Shown: positions 16,587 to 25,262 of the stretch, piece by piece
Numbering within the stretch: the first letter of the stretch is position 1
Layout of the letters: each line of letters opens with the position of its first letter
Assembly: GCF_016863135.1 (NCBI RefSeq)
Contig: NZ_BOOH01000045.1
Span: forward strand, 124,001 to 188,000
Direction: 5' to 3'
Length of the DNA stretch: 64,000 nucleotides
Origin: Planobispora longispora
GTDB lineage: Bacteria; Actinomycetota; Actinomycetes; Streptosporangiales; Streptosporangiaceae
Program-made: the position numbers and the translations under genes
The notes under the pieces: model-generated
What the model saw: the letters and a program-made list of their open reading frames with translations, nothing else
Database searches by the model: none
Told to the model about the DNA's origin: nothing

Positions 16587-18128
16587 TCAAGCGCCCTCCG
16601 CAAGATCTCGCGCCCCCGCTCCAGCAGGAGCGGGGGCCGACTTGTCGAGGAAGAGCAGGCTGGTGAGGACTCCCAGCAGCACGATGGCGGCGTTCACCGC
16701 GATGGCCGCCTTCAGGCCGCCGAGCATGGCCGCCGTGCCGGTCCCGGCGATCGCCGACGCGGCGATCGCGCTCATGATCGGGGTGCCCATGGTGATGCCG
16801 ATCTGCTGGGTCATGGTGGCCAGGCCCGTCGCCAGGCCCTGCTCACGGTCGGGCAGGCCGGAGGTGGCGGTGACCATGAATGCGACGATGACCAGCATGT
16901 TGCCGACACCGCCGGCGAAGGTGGCCGCCAGCAGCAGCCACATCCAGGAACGGTCGTCCCCCAGGCCGAGCAGGGCGACGGTGAAGACGGCCTGCACCAG
17001 GCCACCGGCGACGAGCGTGGAGCGGGCGCCGATCCTGCCGATGACCTTCGGCGCGATCGAGCCGCCGACCACGGTGCCCAGCCCCAGCACGCCGAAGGAG
17101 AGGCCGGCCGCCAGCGGCGAGAAGCCCAGCACGTTCTGCAGATAGAGCGTCAACAGGAAGACCAGGGACGTCTCCGTCAGGAACGCGATGAGCCCGGCGA
17201 TGTTCCCCCAGGCGACCGTTCGCCTGCCCAGCACCGCCGGGGGCACCAGGGGTGCGGGGGCCCGCAGCTCGACGAGGTGGAACACCGCCAGCAGCAGCCC
17301 GCCCACGGCCAGCGGGATGAGGGCGCCGGCCGTACCCCAGCCGTGTTCTCCGGCCTGCGTGAGGCCGAAGACGACGGCGAGCAGGCCGAGAGTGACGCTG
17401 ACTGCGCCGGGCACGTCCAGCCGCGCCCGGCTCTCCGGCCTGGACTCCTCGATCACGACAGGGGCGGCGACGAGCACGAGCGCGACCACCGGCACGTTGA
17501 TGAAGAACGCCCACCGCCAGGACAGCAGGTCGGTCAGGAGCCCGCCCAGGATGGCGCCGGTGGTGAAACCGGCCGACATCAGCGCCCCGTTGAGGCCGAG
17601 CGCCCGCTCCCGCAGGGGCCCCTCCGGGAAGGACGTGATCAGCAGGGAGAGCCCGGCCGGGGTGACCGCCGCGGTGGCCAGTCCCTGGAGGACACGGGCG
17701 ACGATCAGTGCTTCCGGGCTCTGCGCCAGACCGCCGACCAGCGAGGCGGCGCCCAGGACGGCGAGCCCGCCCAGGAAGATCCTGCGGCGGCCGAAGAGGT
17801 CCGCCAGCCTGCCGAACAGCAGCGTGAACCCGGCGGCGCACAGCGCGAAGGCGGTGGCGATCCACTGCAGGTGCGCCAGGGAGAATCCCAGTCCCTCTCC
17901 GATGACGGGCAGGGCCACATTGAGGATGGAGAAGTCCACGGCCAGCATGAACTGGGCGGCCAGCAGAACGACCAGCACCAGCAGCAGCCGGGGCGTGAGC
18001 CGCCGGGATGTGCCCGGCGGTGCGGTCCCGGGGGCGGAGGCGCCGATGATGCCGGTCGTGCCAGTGGTGCCACCGGTGTCGGCGGTGCCACCGGTGTCGG
18101 CGGTGTCGGTGGTGTCGGCGGTCGACAT
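16587..18128 (-). CDS. MFS multidrug exporter, DHA2 (14-TM) family
   Basis: A 513-residue exporter. The N-terminus is a Thr/Asp/Gly repeat (residues 3-28, TDTADTGG units; DNA repeat about 18061-18125) of no obvious fold. About 14 TM helices follow. The DHA2 signatures are intact: MLAVDFSILNVALP (with the family Asp), GRLADLFGRRRIFLGG and RVLQGLATAAVTPAG. Divergent from the XRE regulator at 18282, the probable controller. Confidence 0.88.
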   Translation of the reverse strand: MSTADTTDTADTGGTADTGGTTGTTGIIGASAPGTAPPGTSRRLTPRLLLVLVVLLAAQFMLAVDFSILNVALPVIGEGLGFSLAHLQWIATAFALCAAGFTLLFGRLADLFGRRRIFLGGLAVLGAASLVGGLAQSPEALIVARVLQGLATAAVTPAGLSLLITSFPEGPLRERALGLNGALMSAGFTTGAILGGLLTDLLSWRWAFFINVPVVALVLVAAPVVIEESRPESRARLDVPGAVSVTLGLLAVVFGLTQAGEHGWGTAGALIPLAVGGLLLAVFHLVELRAPAPLVPPAVLGRRTVAWGNIAGLIAFLTETSLVFLLTLYLQNVLGFSPLAAGLSFGVLGLGTVVGGSIAPKVIGRIGARSTLVAGGLVQAVFTVALLGLGDDRSWMWLLLAATFAGGVGNMLVIVAFMVTATSGLPDREQGLATGLATMTQQIGITMGTPIMSAIAASAIAGTGTAAMLGGLKAAIAVNAAIVLLGVLTSLLFLDKSAPAPAGAGARDLAEGA

Positions 18129-18281
18129 GGTCGGAAGAGCCTTTCCTCTCGGTCACTGTGACGAGAGAAGGCTCATCCACTCCCCCGCGGCCGACCAGAA
18201 CCGGGCTCAGACCGGCATCCGGGAGGGTGGTCATTTCATGACCAGGCTTCCGCCGCCCCTCCGCCGTTCTCAGCACGCATC

Positions 18282-19199
18282 ATGAAACACATGGACAGGG
18301 CGAAGGAACTGGGTGATTTCCTCAAGAGCCGGCGGGCCGGGCTGAATCCCGAGGAGCTGGGACTGAAGGCGTACGGCACGCGCCGCCGCGTGTCAGGGCT
18401 GCGCCGCGAGGAGCTGGCGATGCTCGCGGGGGTGAGCGTGACCCACTACACCCGCCTGGAGCAGGGACGGGCGGCGGGCGCCTCCGACGCCGTGCTCGGC
18501 GCGCTGGCCCGCGCCCTGCGGCTGACCGAGGACGAGACGGCCCATCTCAAGCACCTCGCCCGGCCCCCGGCGCCCACGCGGCCCGCCCCGGCCCGGCCCG
18601 AGCACGCGAGCCGCTCGGTCCGGCGGCTGCTGGAGGCGATGACCGAGGCGCCCGCCCTGGCACTGGACCGCAGGAACGACATCCTGGCCTGGAACGGGCT
18701 CGGCCACGCGCTGCTCGCCGGTCACCTCGACCCCGCGGCCCCCGGCAGCCCGGCCACGCGGCCCAACCTGACCCGGCTGCTCTTCCTCGACGGGCACTTC
18801 CGCGAGCTCTACCCGAACTGGTCCGAGGAGGCCACGCTCGCCGTCGCCTCCCTGCGCCTGGCGGCGGGACGCCACCCGGACGACCGCGGTCTGGCCGAGC
18901 TCGTCGGCCGGCTCGTCATCCAGAGCGAGGAGTTCGCCGAGCGCTGGGCCCGCCACCCGGTACGCACGTGCACCTCGGGCGTCAAACACCTCCGCCACCC
19001 GCTCGTCGGCCCGATGGAGCTCTCTTTCGACAACCTCCTCATCCCCGGCGGGTCGGGGCAGCGCATCATCGCCTACAGCGCCGAGCCCGGCTCGCCCTCC
19101 GAAGCCGCGCTGCGCCTCCTCCACCTCTCCGCCCTCGACTCCGGACCGGCGGAAACGGCCGGCGACCAGGCGGACGCGCATCCGCGTTCCACTCCCTGA
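18282..19199 (+). CDS. XRE-family regulator with MmyB-like ligand domain
   Basis: A 305-residue regulator. The HTH at about 10-85 contains GLRREELAMLAGVSVTHYTRLEQGR. The C-terminal MmyB-like domain (about 105-290) has ILAWNGLGHALL, RPNLTRLLFLD and RHPVRTCTSGVKHLRHPLVG, typical of this actinobacterial family, which often controls an adjacent short-chain dehydrogenase or exporter. Divergent from the DHA2 exporter with a 153-bp gap. A second in-frame ATG at 18291 is an alternative start. Confidence 0.88.
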   Translation: MKHMDRAKELGDFLKSRRAGLNPEELGLKAYGTRRRVSGLRREELAMLAGVSVTHYTRLEQGRAAGASDAVLGALARALRLTEDETAHLKHLARPPAPTRPAPARPEHASRSVRRLLEAMTEAPALALDRRNDILAWNGLGHALLAGHLDPAAPGSPATRPNLTRLLFLDGHFRELYPNWSEEATLAVASLRLAAGRHPDDRGLAELVGRLVIQSEEFAERWARHPVRTCTSGVKHLRHPLVGPMELSFDNLLIPGGSGQRIIAYSAEPGSPSEAALRLLHLSALDSGPAETAGDQADAHPRSTP

Positions 19200-19246
19200 A
19201 TCGAATCCATCTGTCGGCACGGTGACCCGCCGGCTGTGCCGTCGCG

Positions 19247-20152
19247 CTACTTCGCGACGGCCTCCCGTACGGACGGGACGATCTCCCGGGCCCAGCGGGC
19301 CAGGGTGGTGAGGTCCGGGGCGCCGTGTCCGGCCGAGAAGAGAGTGAAGCCCGATGCTCCGTGCTCCAGCACGGCCCCCGTCAGTTCCTCGACCCACTGG
19401 TCCACCGAGCCGCCGAGCCAGCGGCCGTCGCGGTCGCGGGTGGCGGGCAGCGGCCGGTCGGTGATGTTCCCCGGGAAGTTGAAGACCGTACGGATCTCGC
19501 CCGGATCGCGGCCGGCGGACGCCGCCGCCTCGTCGATGATCGGCCGGGATTTCCGGTAGCGGTCGCTGAGCCAGTCGGCCGCGTGGCCGGGGATCCAGCC
19601 GTCGGCCACGCGACCGGTGGCGGCCAGGGATTTCCGGCCGACCGAGCCGGTCCACACCGGCGGCGCGGCGACGGGAGCGGGCTCGATCTGGTGCACCTGG
19701 TAGTGCCGGCCCTGGAAGGTGACCGCGGGGCCGCCGCCTGACAGCCGCTTGACCAGGACGATCGCCTCCTCGAAGGCGTCCACGGCGTCGCCGGGTGTCA
19801 GCTGCGGCACTCCCATGTCGGTGATGCGGTTCCACAATCCGCCCGCGCCCATGCCGAGCACGATCCGGCCGCCCGACAGCGCCGACAGCGACGTCACCGT
19901 CCTGGCCAGCATGGGAGCGGGCCGGGTCGGCAGGTTGGTGACGTTGGCCAGCCCCGCGATGCGCTCCGTGCGCCCGAGGATGAAGCCGAGGGCGGCGTAG
20001 GCGTCCACGCGCCCGCCGATGTACGGGTGGTCCGACAAGGAGAAGACGTCAAGACCGTCCCGGTCGGCCTGCCGGGTCATACGCAGCAGCTGGGGGATGT
20101 CGTCGAGGTCGGAATGGGCGCCGAACCCGAAGACGACGTCATGTGCGGACAT
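19247..20152 (-). CDS. LLM-class (luciferase-like) flavin/F420-dependent oxidoreductase
   Basis: A 301-residue TIM-barrel protein of the bacterial luciferase-like superfamily: VFSLSDHPYIGGRVDAYAAL, LARTVTSLSALSGGRIVLGMGAG and the C-terminal gate GASGFTLFSAGHG. Actinomycete members commonly use F420 or FMN to oxidise or reduce small molecules. The ATG at 20152 follows GAGAGGCAG. It stands alone between convergent and tandem neighbours. Cofactor choice cannot be decided by eye. Confidence 0.85.
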   Translation of the reverse strand: MSAHDVVFGFGAHSDLDDIPQLLRMTRQADRDGLDVFSLSDHPYIGGRVDAYAALGFILGRTERIAGLANVTNLPTRPAPMLARTVTSLSALSGGRIVLGMGAGGLWNRITDMGVPQLTPGDAVDAFEEAIVLVKRLSGGGPAVTFQGRHYQVHQIEPAPVAAPPVWTGSVGRKSLAATGRVADGWIPGHAADWLSDRYRKSRPIIDEAAASAGRDPGEIRTVFNFPGNITDRPLPATRDRDGRWLGGSVDQWVEELTGAVLEHGASGFTLFSAGHGAPDLTTLARWAREIVPSVREAVAK

Positions 20153-20319
20153 TGTTCTGCCTCTCGAAGAAGATGTTCATCAGGCGTGTGCTTCCGGCGC
20201 GTGCTCGGTGCCGCGCCGGGGACCGGGCGGGACACGGCGCGGGGACCGAGCGGTACACGGCGCGGGGGGCCGGGCGGGAGACGGCGGGGCCGCCGCGGCC
20301 CGGCCGGATGCGGTCCGTC

Positions 20320-21414
20320 TCAGGCCGGGCCGAACTGCTCGACGAAGCGGCCGGTGAACAGGTCGGCCCCCTTGTAGGCCGAGACCGTCTCGGCCGGGAC
20401 GACGGCCGGCCCGTCGGGGGTGGGCAGCTGGCCGACGCCCCCGCGCGGGCCGAGGGGCAGCAGGATCATGGGGTGGGGCAGCGGCCGGTAGGCGGCCGCC
20501 GGCTGCTCGCCGCGCAGCTGGGCGAGGATGTTCTGGGCCACCACCTCGGCGTGCTGCATCGCGTACCCGGCCATCTTGGCCTCGTCGACGTCGGTGATGT
20601 CGCCGATGGCGTAGACGTGCTGATAACCGCGCACATTGAGGGTGTCGGTGACAGGCACGTGCCCCTGGGGCGTGCGCGTCGTCAGCTCGCCGCCCGCGAG
20701 GTAGTCGCTGTTGATCCGTACGCCGTGCGCGCGGAACCAGATGTCGGCGGTGATCTCGTCCCCGGCGGTGGTGGTCACGGTGAACGTTTCCGCCTGACCG
20801 GGCCCGGTCGCCGGGGGCGTGCTCAAACCGGCGCCCAGCCGCAGGTCGATGTCCAGCTCGTCGAGCTGGCGGCGCAGTTCGTCGCGCATCTCGTCGGGGA
20901 AGGCCGGCAGGAGCCGCTCGGCCGGGTCGACGACGGTCACGTGCTTGTGCGGCCACACTTCCTTGATCTCGCCGGCCAGTTCCAGGCCGACCGGCCCCGC
21001 GCCGAGGATGAGCACCCGCTCGGAGCCCGCCAGCTCCTTGTGGGTCCGCAGCAGGTCGTCCAGGACCTCACCGGTGGAGTCGGAGGCGGGCTTGGCCGGG
21101 TAGGCGTAGCTGGAGCCGGTGGCGAGAACCAGGTAGTCGGCCTCGATCCGCCGGCCCGAGGCCAGGGTGACGCCGCCGGGGTCCGCCGAGACCGCCCGCT
21201 CGCGCACCACCGTGCCGCGCCTGAGCCACTGCTCGTAGGGGAAGAACATGCGGGGCGCCCAGTCGGGGCGCGTCAGCGCCCGCAGCGAACCGGCCGAGTT
21301 GACGAACGCGTCACGCGGGTCGATGAGGACGACGTCGGCCACCGGATCCAGCGCCTTGGCGAGCGCGGAACCACCGTAACCGCCGCCGATGATGACAACC
21401 GTACGACTCATCAT
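20320..21414 (-). CDS. FAD/NAD(P)-dependent oxidoreductase (NDH-2/FSP1-like)
   Basis: A 364-residue two-dinucleotide-binding flavoprotein. FAD site VVIIGGGYGGSALAKAL (about 6-22), NAD(P)H site VLILGAGPVGLELAGEI (about 140-156), and a second FAD motif HVYAIGDITDVDE. This is the architecture of type-II NADH/quinone oxidoreductases and AIF-M2/FSP1-like proteins. The first of two ATGs (21414) has GGAG five bases upstream. Two palindromes in the promoter (21443-21480) tie it to the adjacent MarR regulator, suggesting quinone or oxidant induction. Confidence 0.85.
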   Translation of the reverse strand: MMSRTVVIIGGGYGGSALAKALDPVADVVLIDPRDAFVNSAGSLRALTRPDWAPRMFFPYEQWLRRGTVVRERAVSADPGGVTLASGRRIEADYLVLATGSSYAYPAKPASDSTGEVLDDLLRTHKELAGSERVLILGAGPVGLELAGEIKEVWPHKHVTVVDPAERLLPAFPDEMRDELRRQLDELDIDLRLGAGLSTPPATGPGQAETFTVTTTAGDEITADIWFRAHGVRINSDYLAGGELTTRTPQGHVPVTDTLNVRGYQHVYAIGDITDVDEAKMAGYAMQHAEVVAQNILAQLRGEQPAAAYRPLPHPMILLPLGPRGGVGQLPTPDGPAVVPAETVSAYKGADLFTGRFVEQFGPA

Positions 21415-21442
21415 TGACACTCCGACACAGAGAAGGGGTTCA

Positions 21443-21480
21443 GTTCGTGTTACGAACCATATTAGTTCGTGGCACGAACT
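21443..21480 (-). promoter_or_regulatory. Tandem MarR-type operators before the flavoprotein gene
   Basis: Two palindromes: GTTCGTGTTACGAAC (21443-21457) and AGTTCGTGGCACGAACT (21464-21480, perfect 8+1+8). Their centres are 22 bp apart, two helical turns. A TAATAT -10 candidate for the minus-strand gene lies between them. The same motif recurs at 21975-21991. Confidence 0.75.
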
Positions 21481-21494
21481 GCAACCCCTCCCGG

Positions 21495-21959
21495 TCAGCG
21501 CGGCCGGTCCGGTTCCATGAACACGCTGGGCGCCTTGTTGTCCGCCACGACGCGGCCGAGCAGGGCCGCGAGCGCGTCGCGCTCCCCGGGCTCGAACCCG
21601 GCGGTCAGCTCCTCGATGCGGCGGCAGGTCTCGGCGTAGAACTCGTCGACCAGCTTGGCGCCGCGCTTGGTGAGGGCCACCCGGACCGCCCGGGAGTCCT
21701 GCGGATCGGGCTTGCGCTGGACCAGGCCGTTGCGCTCGCTGCGGTCGACCAGGCCGGTCAGACTCGACTTGGCCAGGCCGAGCATCATGCCCAGCTCGCT
21801 CATGCCGTACGACTGCGGCATCAGGACGCACAACAGCTGGCCCTGCTGCTGGGTCAGGCCGTGCTCGCGAGCGGATTCCGCGTACACGGCGTCCACCAGG
21901 AAAGCGGATCGCACCAGCGCGGCCACCACCCCGATCGGGCCGTCAACATTCTTACTCAC
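21495..21959 (-). CDS. MarR-family repressor
   Basis: A 154-residue winged-helix regulator: EHGLTQQQGQLLCVLMPQ, recognition region MSELGMMLGLAKSSLTGLVDRSERNGLVQR, wing DPQDSRAVRVALTKRG. GTG start at 21959. Tandem with and upstream of the flavoprotein gene; three copies of one palindrome cover both promoters, so it very likely represses itself and the flavoprotein. Ligands of such regulators are often phenolics, quinones or oxidants. Confidence 0.9.
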   Translation of the reverse strand: MSKNVDGPIGVVAALVRSAFLVDAVYAESAREHGLTQQQGQLLCVLMPQSYGMSELGMMLGLAKSSLTGLVDRSERNGLVQRKPDPQDSRAVRVALTKRGAKLVDEFYAETCRRIEELTAGFEPGERDALAALLGRVVADNKAPSVFMEPDRPR

Positions 21960-21974
21960 CGGCCAAGGGTAACA

Positions 21975-21991
21975 AATTCGCAGGACGAACT
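21975..21991 (-). promoter_or_regulatory. MarR-type operator at the regulator's own promoter
   Basis: The 17 bases match the palindrome AGTTCGTGNCACGAACT at 12 of 16 informative positions. They lie 16 bp upstream of the marR start, fitting autoregulation. Confidence 0.55.
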
Positions 21992-22018
21992 ACTGTTTCA
22001 CTTCCGCGAAGGACTTTC

Positions 22019-22771
22019 TCAGCGGACGGCCACGAGGACCACGTCGTCCCCGGCCTGCCAGACCGGGCCGACCTGGCCGAACCCGGCCCGGCGGAGCAAC
22101 GCGCCGTGGACGGAGGCCGACACCCGGTGGTCGCCCCCTCCTGCGGCTCCCTCCTCCCGCTCGGCCATGAGGCCGGCCAGCGCGGGTTCGGCCGCGGCCG
22201 CCCGCCACCAGGACGTCCAGTCCTCTCCGCCCCCCACTCGGGTACGGCGCAACGCCGCGGCGACGGCGGCGATCGCCGGCTGCTCGTCGTAGAGGTTGTC
22301 GGCGTTGACGAAGACCCCGCCGGGCCGCATCCGGCCGGCCAGCTCCCGGTAGACCTCCGCGAGGGTCTGAGGCGGCAGGTAGTGCAGTGCGGTCGACGAC
22401 ACGGCCGCGTCCAGCTCGCGATCGAGGCCGAGCAGGGCCGACCAGCCCGGCAGGCGCAGGTCGGCCTCGACGAACCGGGCGGCCCGCGGATGCACGCTGC
22501 GGGCCAGAGCCAGCAGCAGAGGATCGTTGTCCACCCCGACGATCTGCGCCGACGGCAGCCGCCGGATCACCCGCGCCGACAGCGAGCCCGGGCCGCAGCC
22601 CAGATCGAGCACGAGCGGCCGGTCACGTCCGGACAGGGAGTGGCCGAGCACGTCGCCGATCACGGTGAACCGTCTCTCGCGGTCGGCGACGTACTGTTCC
22701 TGTTGAGCGTCCCAGCGCCGCAGCCACGCTTCGGCGAGTTCCGGTCGCAGGGGTGTCGCGTCGGCTGCCAT
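22019..22771 (-). CDS. Class I SAM-dependent methyltransferase
   Basis: A 250-residue methyltransferase with motif I VLDLGCGPGSLSARV (about 53-67), the acidic ribose-binding turn IVGVDNDP, and ALHYLPPQTLAEVYRELAGRMRPGG. The ATG at 22771 (MAADATPLRPEL) follows GAGGAAGGCG. It begins about 110 bp downstream of the zinc-free ribosomal-protein operon on the same strand, but four tandem 17-bp repeats intervene. The substrate is unknown. Confidence 0.85.
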   Translation of the reverse strand: MAADATPLRPELAEAWLRRWDAQQEQYVADRERRFTVIGDVLGHSLSGRDRPLVLDLGCGPGSLSARVIRRLPSAQIVGVDNDPLLLALARSVHPRAARFVEADLRLPGWSALLGLDRELDAAVSSTALHYLPPQTLAEVYRELAGRMRPGGVFVNADNLYDEQPAIAAVAAALRRTRVGGGEDWTSWWRAAAAEPALAGLMAEREEGAAGGGDHRVSASVHGALLRRAGFGQVGPVWQAGDDVVLVAVR

Positions 22772-22786
22772 GGGCGCCTTCCTCTC

Positions 22787-22854
22787 CATGTCGTCTGAAC
22801 ATCCATGTCGCCCGAACATCCGCGTCGCCCGAACATCCGCGTCGCCTGGACGGC
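22787..22854. repeat. Four tandem 17-bp repeats
   Basis: Units at 22787, 22804, 22821 and 22838 follow CRYGTCGCCCGAACATC; the last unit is degenerate. They lie between rpmF and the methyltransferase start, immediately before its ribosome site. The period is not a codon multiple and no gene spans it, so this is a noncoding tandem array. Confidence 0.7.
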
Positions 22855-22881
22855 CGTGTCGGCGGCGCACCCGGGCATGCC

Positions 22882-23049
22882 TCAGTCGAGAGTGATCAGG
22901 CCGCGCTGGTAGGCGCACACCAGGCGGCGGGGCACCAGCAGCTCCCGCCCGTCCACGGTGATCGGCACCAGGTCGGGCGCGGTCGCCTTCCACCGGGAGC
23001 GGCGGTGGCGGGTGTTGCTGCGCGACATCTTGCGCTTGGGGACGGCCAC
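22882..23049 (-). CDS. rpmF: 50S ribosomal protein L32, zinc-free paralogue
   Basis: Read directly on the minus strand: a 55-residue protein starting (GTG) [17 protein letters not shown] and ending RGLITLD. The N-terminus is classic bacterial L32. The zinc-binding cysteines of the usual C-terminus are missing; only one Cys remains (in RRLVCAYQ). It starts four bases after the rpsN stop and is last in the operon. Under zinc starvation, such C-minus paralogues replace the zinc forms in ribosomes. Confidence 0.85.
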   Translation of the reverse strand: MAVPKRKMSRSNTRHRRSRWKATAPDLVPITVDGRELLVPRRLVCAYQRGLITLD

Positions 23050-23052
23050 GGC

Positions 23053-23352
23053 CTACCAGCTCGCCTTCGTGACGCCGGGCAGCTCGCCGCGATGGGCCAT
23101 CTCGCGGAAGCGGATGCGCGACAGGCCGAACTTCGTCAGGTGGCCGCGGGGGCGGCCGTCGACCGAATCGCGGTTGCGGACGCGGGTGGCGGAGGCGTCA
23201 CGGGGCTGGCGGGCCAGGGCGCGCACGGCCTGCGCCCGCTCCTCGGGCGTGCCGGTGCGGACGATCTCCTTCAGCTCGGCGCGGCGCTCGGCGTGGCGGG
23301 CCACGATCGCCTTCCGGCGCTCGTTAGCGACGATCTTGCTCTTCTTGGCCAT
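23053..23352 (-). CDS. rpsN: 30S ribosomal protein S14, zinc-free paralogue
   Basis: A 99-residue protein beginning [20 protein letters not shown] and ending [10 protein letters not shown], with [19 protein letters not shown] diagnostic for S14. It has no cysteines and is the long C-minus form; zinc-binding S14 is about 61 residues with four Cys. Its ATG overlaps the rpmB stop by one base (TGATG). Second-last gene of the Zur-type operon. Confidence 0.93.
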   Translation of the reverse strand: MAKKSKIVANERRKAIVARHAERRAELKEIVRTGTPEERAQAVRALARQPRDASATRVRNRDSVDGRPRGHLTKFGLSRIRFREMAHRGELPGVTKASW

Positions 23353-23588
23353 CAGACCTTCCCTCCCCGGGCGCGGATGCGGGCCACGGCCGCCTCGACG
23401 CCGATCTTGTCCACGGTCTTGATCGCCTTGGCGCTGAGGGTGAGCCGGACGAAGCGGTCCTCACTCGGCAGCCAGTAGCGGCGGTGCTGGATGTTGGGGT
23501 TCCACCGGCGGCGGGTGCGCCGGTGGGAGTGGGAGACGCGGTTGCCGAAGATCGGCGCGGTCCCGGTGAGCTGGCAGTGCGCCGACAT
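23352..23588 (-). CDS. rpmB: 50S ribosomal protein L28, zinc-free paralogue
   Basis: A 78-residue L28: [20 protein letters not shown] with [19 protein letters not shown]. It keeps a single Cys (C5), so no four-cysteine zinc site can form. Overlaps both neighbours by one base, indicating translational coupling in the order L33-L31-L28-S14-L32. Confidence 0.93.
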   Translation of the reverse strand: MSAHCQLTGTAPIFGNRVSHSHRRTRRRWNPNIQHRRYWLPSEDRFVRLTLSAKAIKTVDKIGVEAAVARIRARGGKV

Positions 23589-23833
23589 CAGGCCCTCCCG
23601 TAGCGCTGGTTGAAGCGCTCGACCCGGCCGGCGGTGTCCAGCACCCGGCTGCGGCCGGTGTAGAAGGGGTGGCTGGCCGAGGAGACGTCGACGTCGATGA
23701 CGGGGTAGGTGTTGCCGTCCTCCCAGGTGATCGTCTTGGTGCTGGTGGCGGTCGAGCGGGTCAGGAAGGCGAAGCCCGCGCTCGGGTCGCGGAAGACCAC
23801 GGGGCGGTAGTCGGGGTGGATGCCCTTCTTCAC
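23588..23833 (-). CDS. rpmE2: 50S ribosomal protein L31 type B, zinc-free
   Basis: An 81-residue L31 type [17 protein letters not shown] and [29 protein letters not shown]. The CxxC zinc motif of type A L31 is absent. GTG start at 23833 with GAGAGGAGCG upstream, four bases from the rpmG stop. Confidence 0.93.
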   Translation of the reverse strand: MKKGIHPDYRPVVFRDPSAGFAFLTRSTATSTKTITWEDGNTYPVIDVDVSSASHPFYTGRSRVLDTAGRVERFNQRYGRA

Positions 23834-23837
23834 GGGG

Positions 23838-24002
23838 TCATCGCTCCTCTCGGAACAGCACGTGCTGACGGATGGTCGGGTCGTATTTGCGCAGGGTGAG
23901 CCGGTCGGGGTCGTTACGGCGGTTCTTGCGGGTGACGTAGGTGTAGCCGGTTCCCGCGGTGGATCTGAGTTTGATCACGGGCCGGAGCTCGTTTCTGGCC
24001 AT
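23838..24002 (-). CDS. rpmG: 50S ribosomal protein L33, zinc-free paralogue
   Basis: Read directly on the minus strand: 54 residues, [20 protein letters not shown] ... [16 protein letters not shown]. The conserved [18 protein letters not shown] and KYDP segments identify L33; it has no cysteines. First gene of the operon. The ATG at 24002 follows GAGAGGAACCCC and lies 30 bp downstream of the Zur-like box. Confidence 0.92.
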   Translation of the reverse strand: MARNELRPVIKLRSTAGTGYTYVTRKNRRNDPDRLTLRKYDPTIRQHVLFREER

Positions 24003-24031
24003 GGGGTTCCTCTCGTGCCGTCTGGACGTGT

Positions 24032-24056
24032 AATGATAATGGGAACGATTTTCATT
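24032..24056. promoter_or_regulatory. Zur-like operator between divergent zinc-starvation operons
   Basis: A 25-bp dyad with arms AATGATAA (24032-24039) and TTTTCATT (24049-24056), 7 of 8 complementary. It resembles the actinobacterial Zur box (TGAAAATnnTTTTCA type) and is strikingly AT-rich for this genome. It sits 30 bp before rpmG and 64 bp before the CobW-like gene. Zinc-loaded Zur would repress both directions. Confidence 0.75.
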
Positions 24057-24119
24057 CCGTCAACCGATGTCCGTCCGAGGTTCCGCGGACGTCCCCGTCC
24101 GCACCTGCGAAGGAGACCC

Positions 24120-25262
24120 GTGTCCACTCCCGTCGTCCTCGTGGCGGGCCTGCACGCCCAGGCCCGCACCCCCGCCGTCGAGGCGCTGCTGGCCGGGCAC
24201 CCCGGCGCCGTCGCGATCCACCACGACCTGCGCTCGGTGACCCGCGGGCGCGTCGAGCGCGTGGTCCGCGACGCCGTACAGGTGCTGGATCTGACCGAGG
24301 TACGGCTCGCCCACGGCTGCGTGACCTGCACCGTGCGCGAGGACCTCCTCCCCGAGCTCCTCCGGCGCGCCGCCACCGCCCCCCTGCTGGTGGTGGAGCT
24401 GTGGGACTCGGTCGAGCCGCGCTCGGTGGCCGAGGCGATCGACTGCGCGGAGGCCCACGACGCCCTGAGGCTCACCGCGGTGCTCACCGCGCTGGACGCC
24501 GCCCACATGCCCATCGACATCACCCGCGGCGACCGCCTGGCCGAGACCGGCCAGATGGCGGCCGGCGGCGACGAGCGCCACCTGGCCGAGGTGCTGGCCC
24601 GGCAGATCGAGTACGCCACCGGCCTGGTGCTGCACGGCGGAGACGAAGAGGACGCCGACCTGGCCCGCGCCGTGCTCGGTCACCTGGCGCCCGTCACCCC
24701 CGTCTTCGGCGTCGACACCCTGCCCGAGGTGACCGGCGCCGCCCTGTGCACCGGCACGCTGGCCGAGCGCGTCGACCCGGCCACCGCCCAGCTGCCCTGC
24801 GACACCCAGACCGACGAGGTCACCACGGTGGTCTGGCACCGGTTGCGCCCGCTGCACCCGGCCCGCCTGTTCGAGGCCGTCGACGAGCTGGCCACCGTCT
24901 CGGTCCGCTCTCGCGGGCGCTTCTGGCTGGCCACGCGGCACGAGTGCATGCTGGCCTGGGACGCCGTCGCCGGCATCGTCTCGGTCGAAGACGCCGGTCC
25001 CTGGCTGGCGGCTCTGCCCGAGGCGGCCTGGGACATGGTCTCCCCTGCCCGCCGCATGGCCGCCGCCCTCGACTGGGACGAGATCACCGGCGACCGCGTG
25101 CAGCACCTGGTCTTCACCGGCCCCGACCTCGATCGCGAGCGCATCCACGCGCTGCTCGACTCCTGCCTGCTCACCCCGGAAGAAGCCGTGGCCGGCCACA
25201 CCGCGTGGGCCGGATACGACGACCCGTTCGCCCACATCCTCGACCTGAAGGAGATCGCATGA
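24120..25262 (+). CDS. CobW/COG0523-like zinc-homeostasis protein with degenerate P-loop
   Basis: A 380-residue COG0523-type protein. The N-terminus reads [19 protein letters not shown] where a functional GTPase has GxxxxGK(S/T), so Walker A is lost. The metal motif is [12 protein letters not shown] (CxxC) in place of the usual CxCC. A CobW C-terminal domain is recognisable ([19 protein letters not shown] ... GRFWLATRH). The GTG at 24120 has AAGGAG upstream. Divergent from the zinc-free ribosomal operon across the Zur-like box and overlapping rpsR (ATGA). COG0523 proteins are proposed zinc chaperones; this one may act without GTP hydrolysis. Confidence 0.8.
   Translation: MSTPVVLVAGLHAQARTPAVEALLAGHPGAVAIHHDLRSVTRGRVERVVRDAVQVLDLTEVRLAHGCVTCTVREDLLPELLRRAATAPLLVVELWDSVEPRSVAEAIDCAEAHDALRLTAVLTALDAAHMPIDITRGDRLAETGQMAAGGDERHLAEVLARQIEYATGLVLHGGDEEDADLARAVLGHLAPVTPVFGVDTLPEVTGAALCTGTLAERVDPATAQLPCDTQTDEVTTVVWHRLRPLHPARLFEAVDELATVSVRSRGRFWLATRHECMLAWDAVAGIVSVEDAGPWLAALPEAAWDMVSPARRMAAALDWDEITGDRVQHLVFTGPDLDRERIHALLDSCLLTPEEAVAGHTAWAGYDDPFAHILDLKEIA

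Noticed and set aside
22787..22854. A CRISPR-like array
   Set aside because: Units are contiguous 17-mers without spacers, and no cas genes are nearby.
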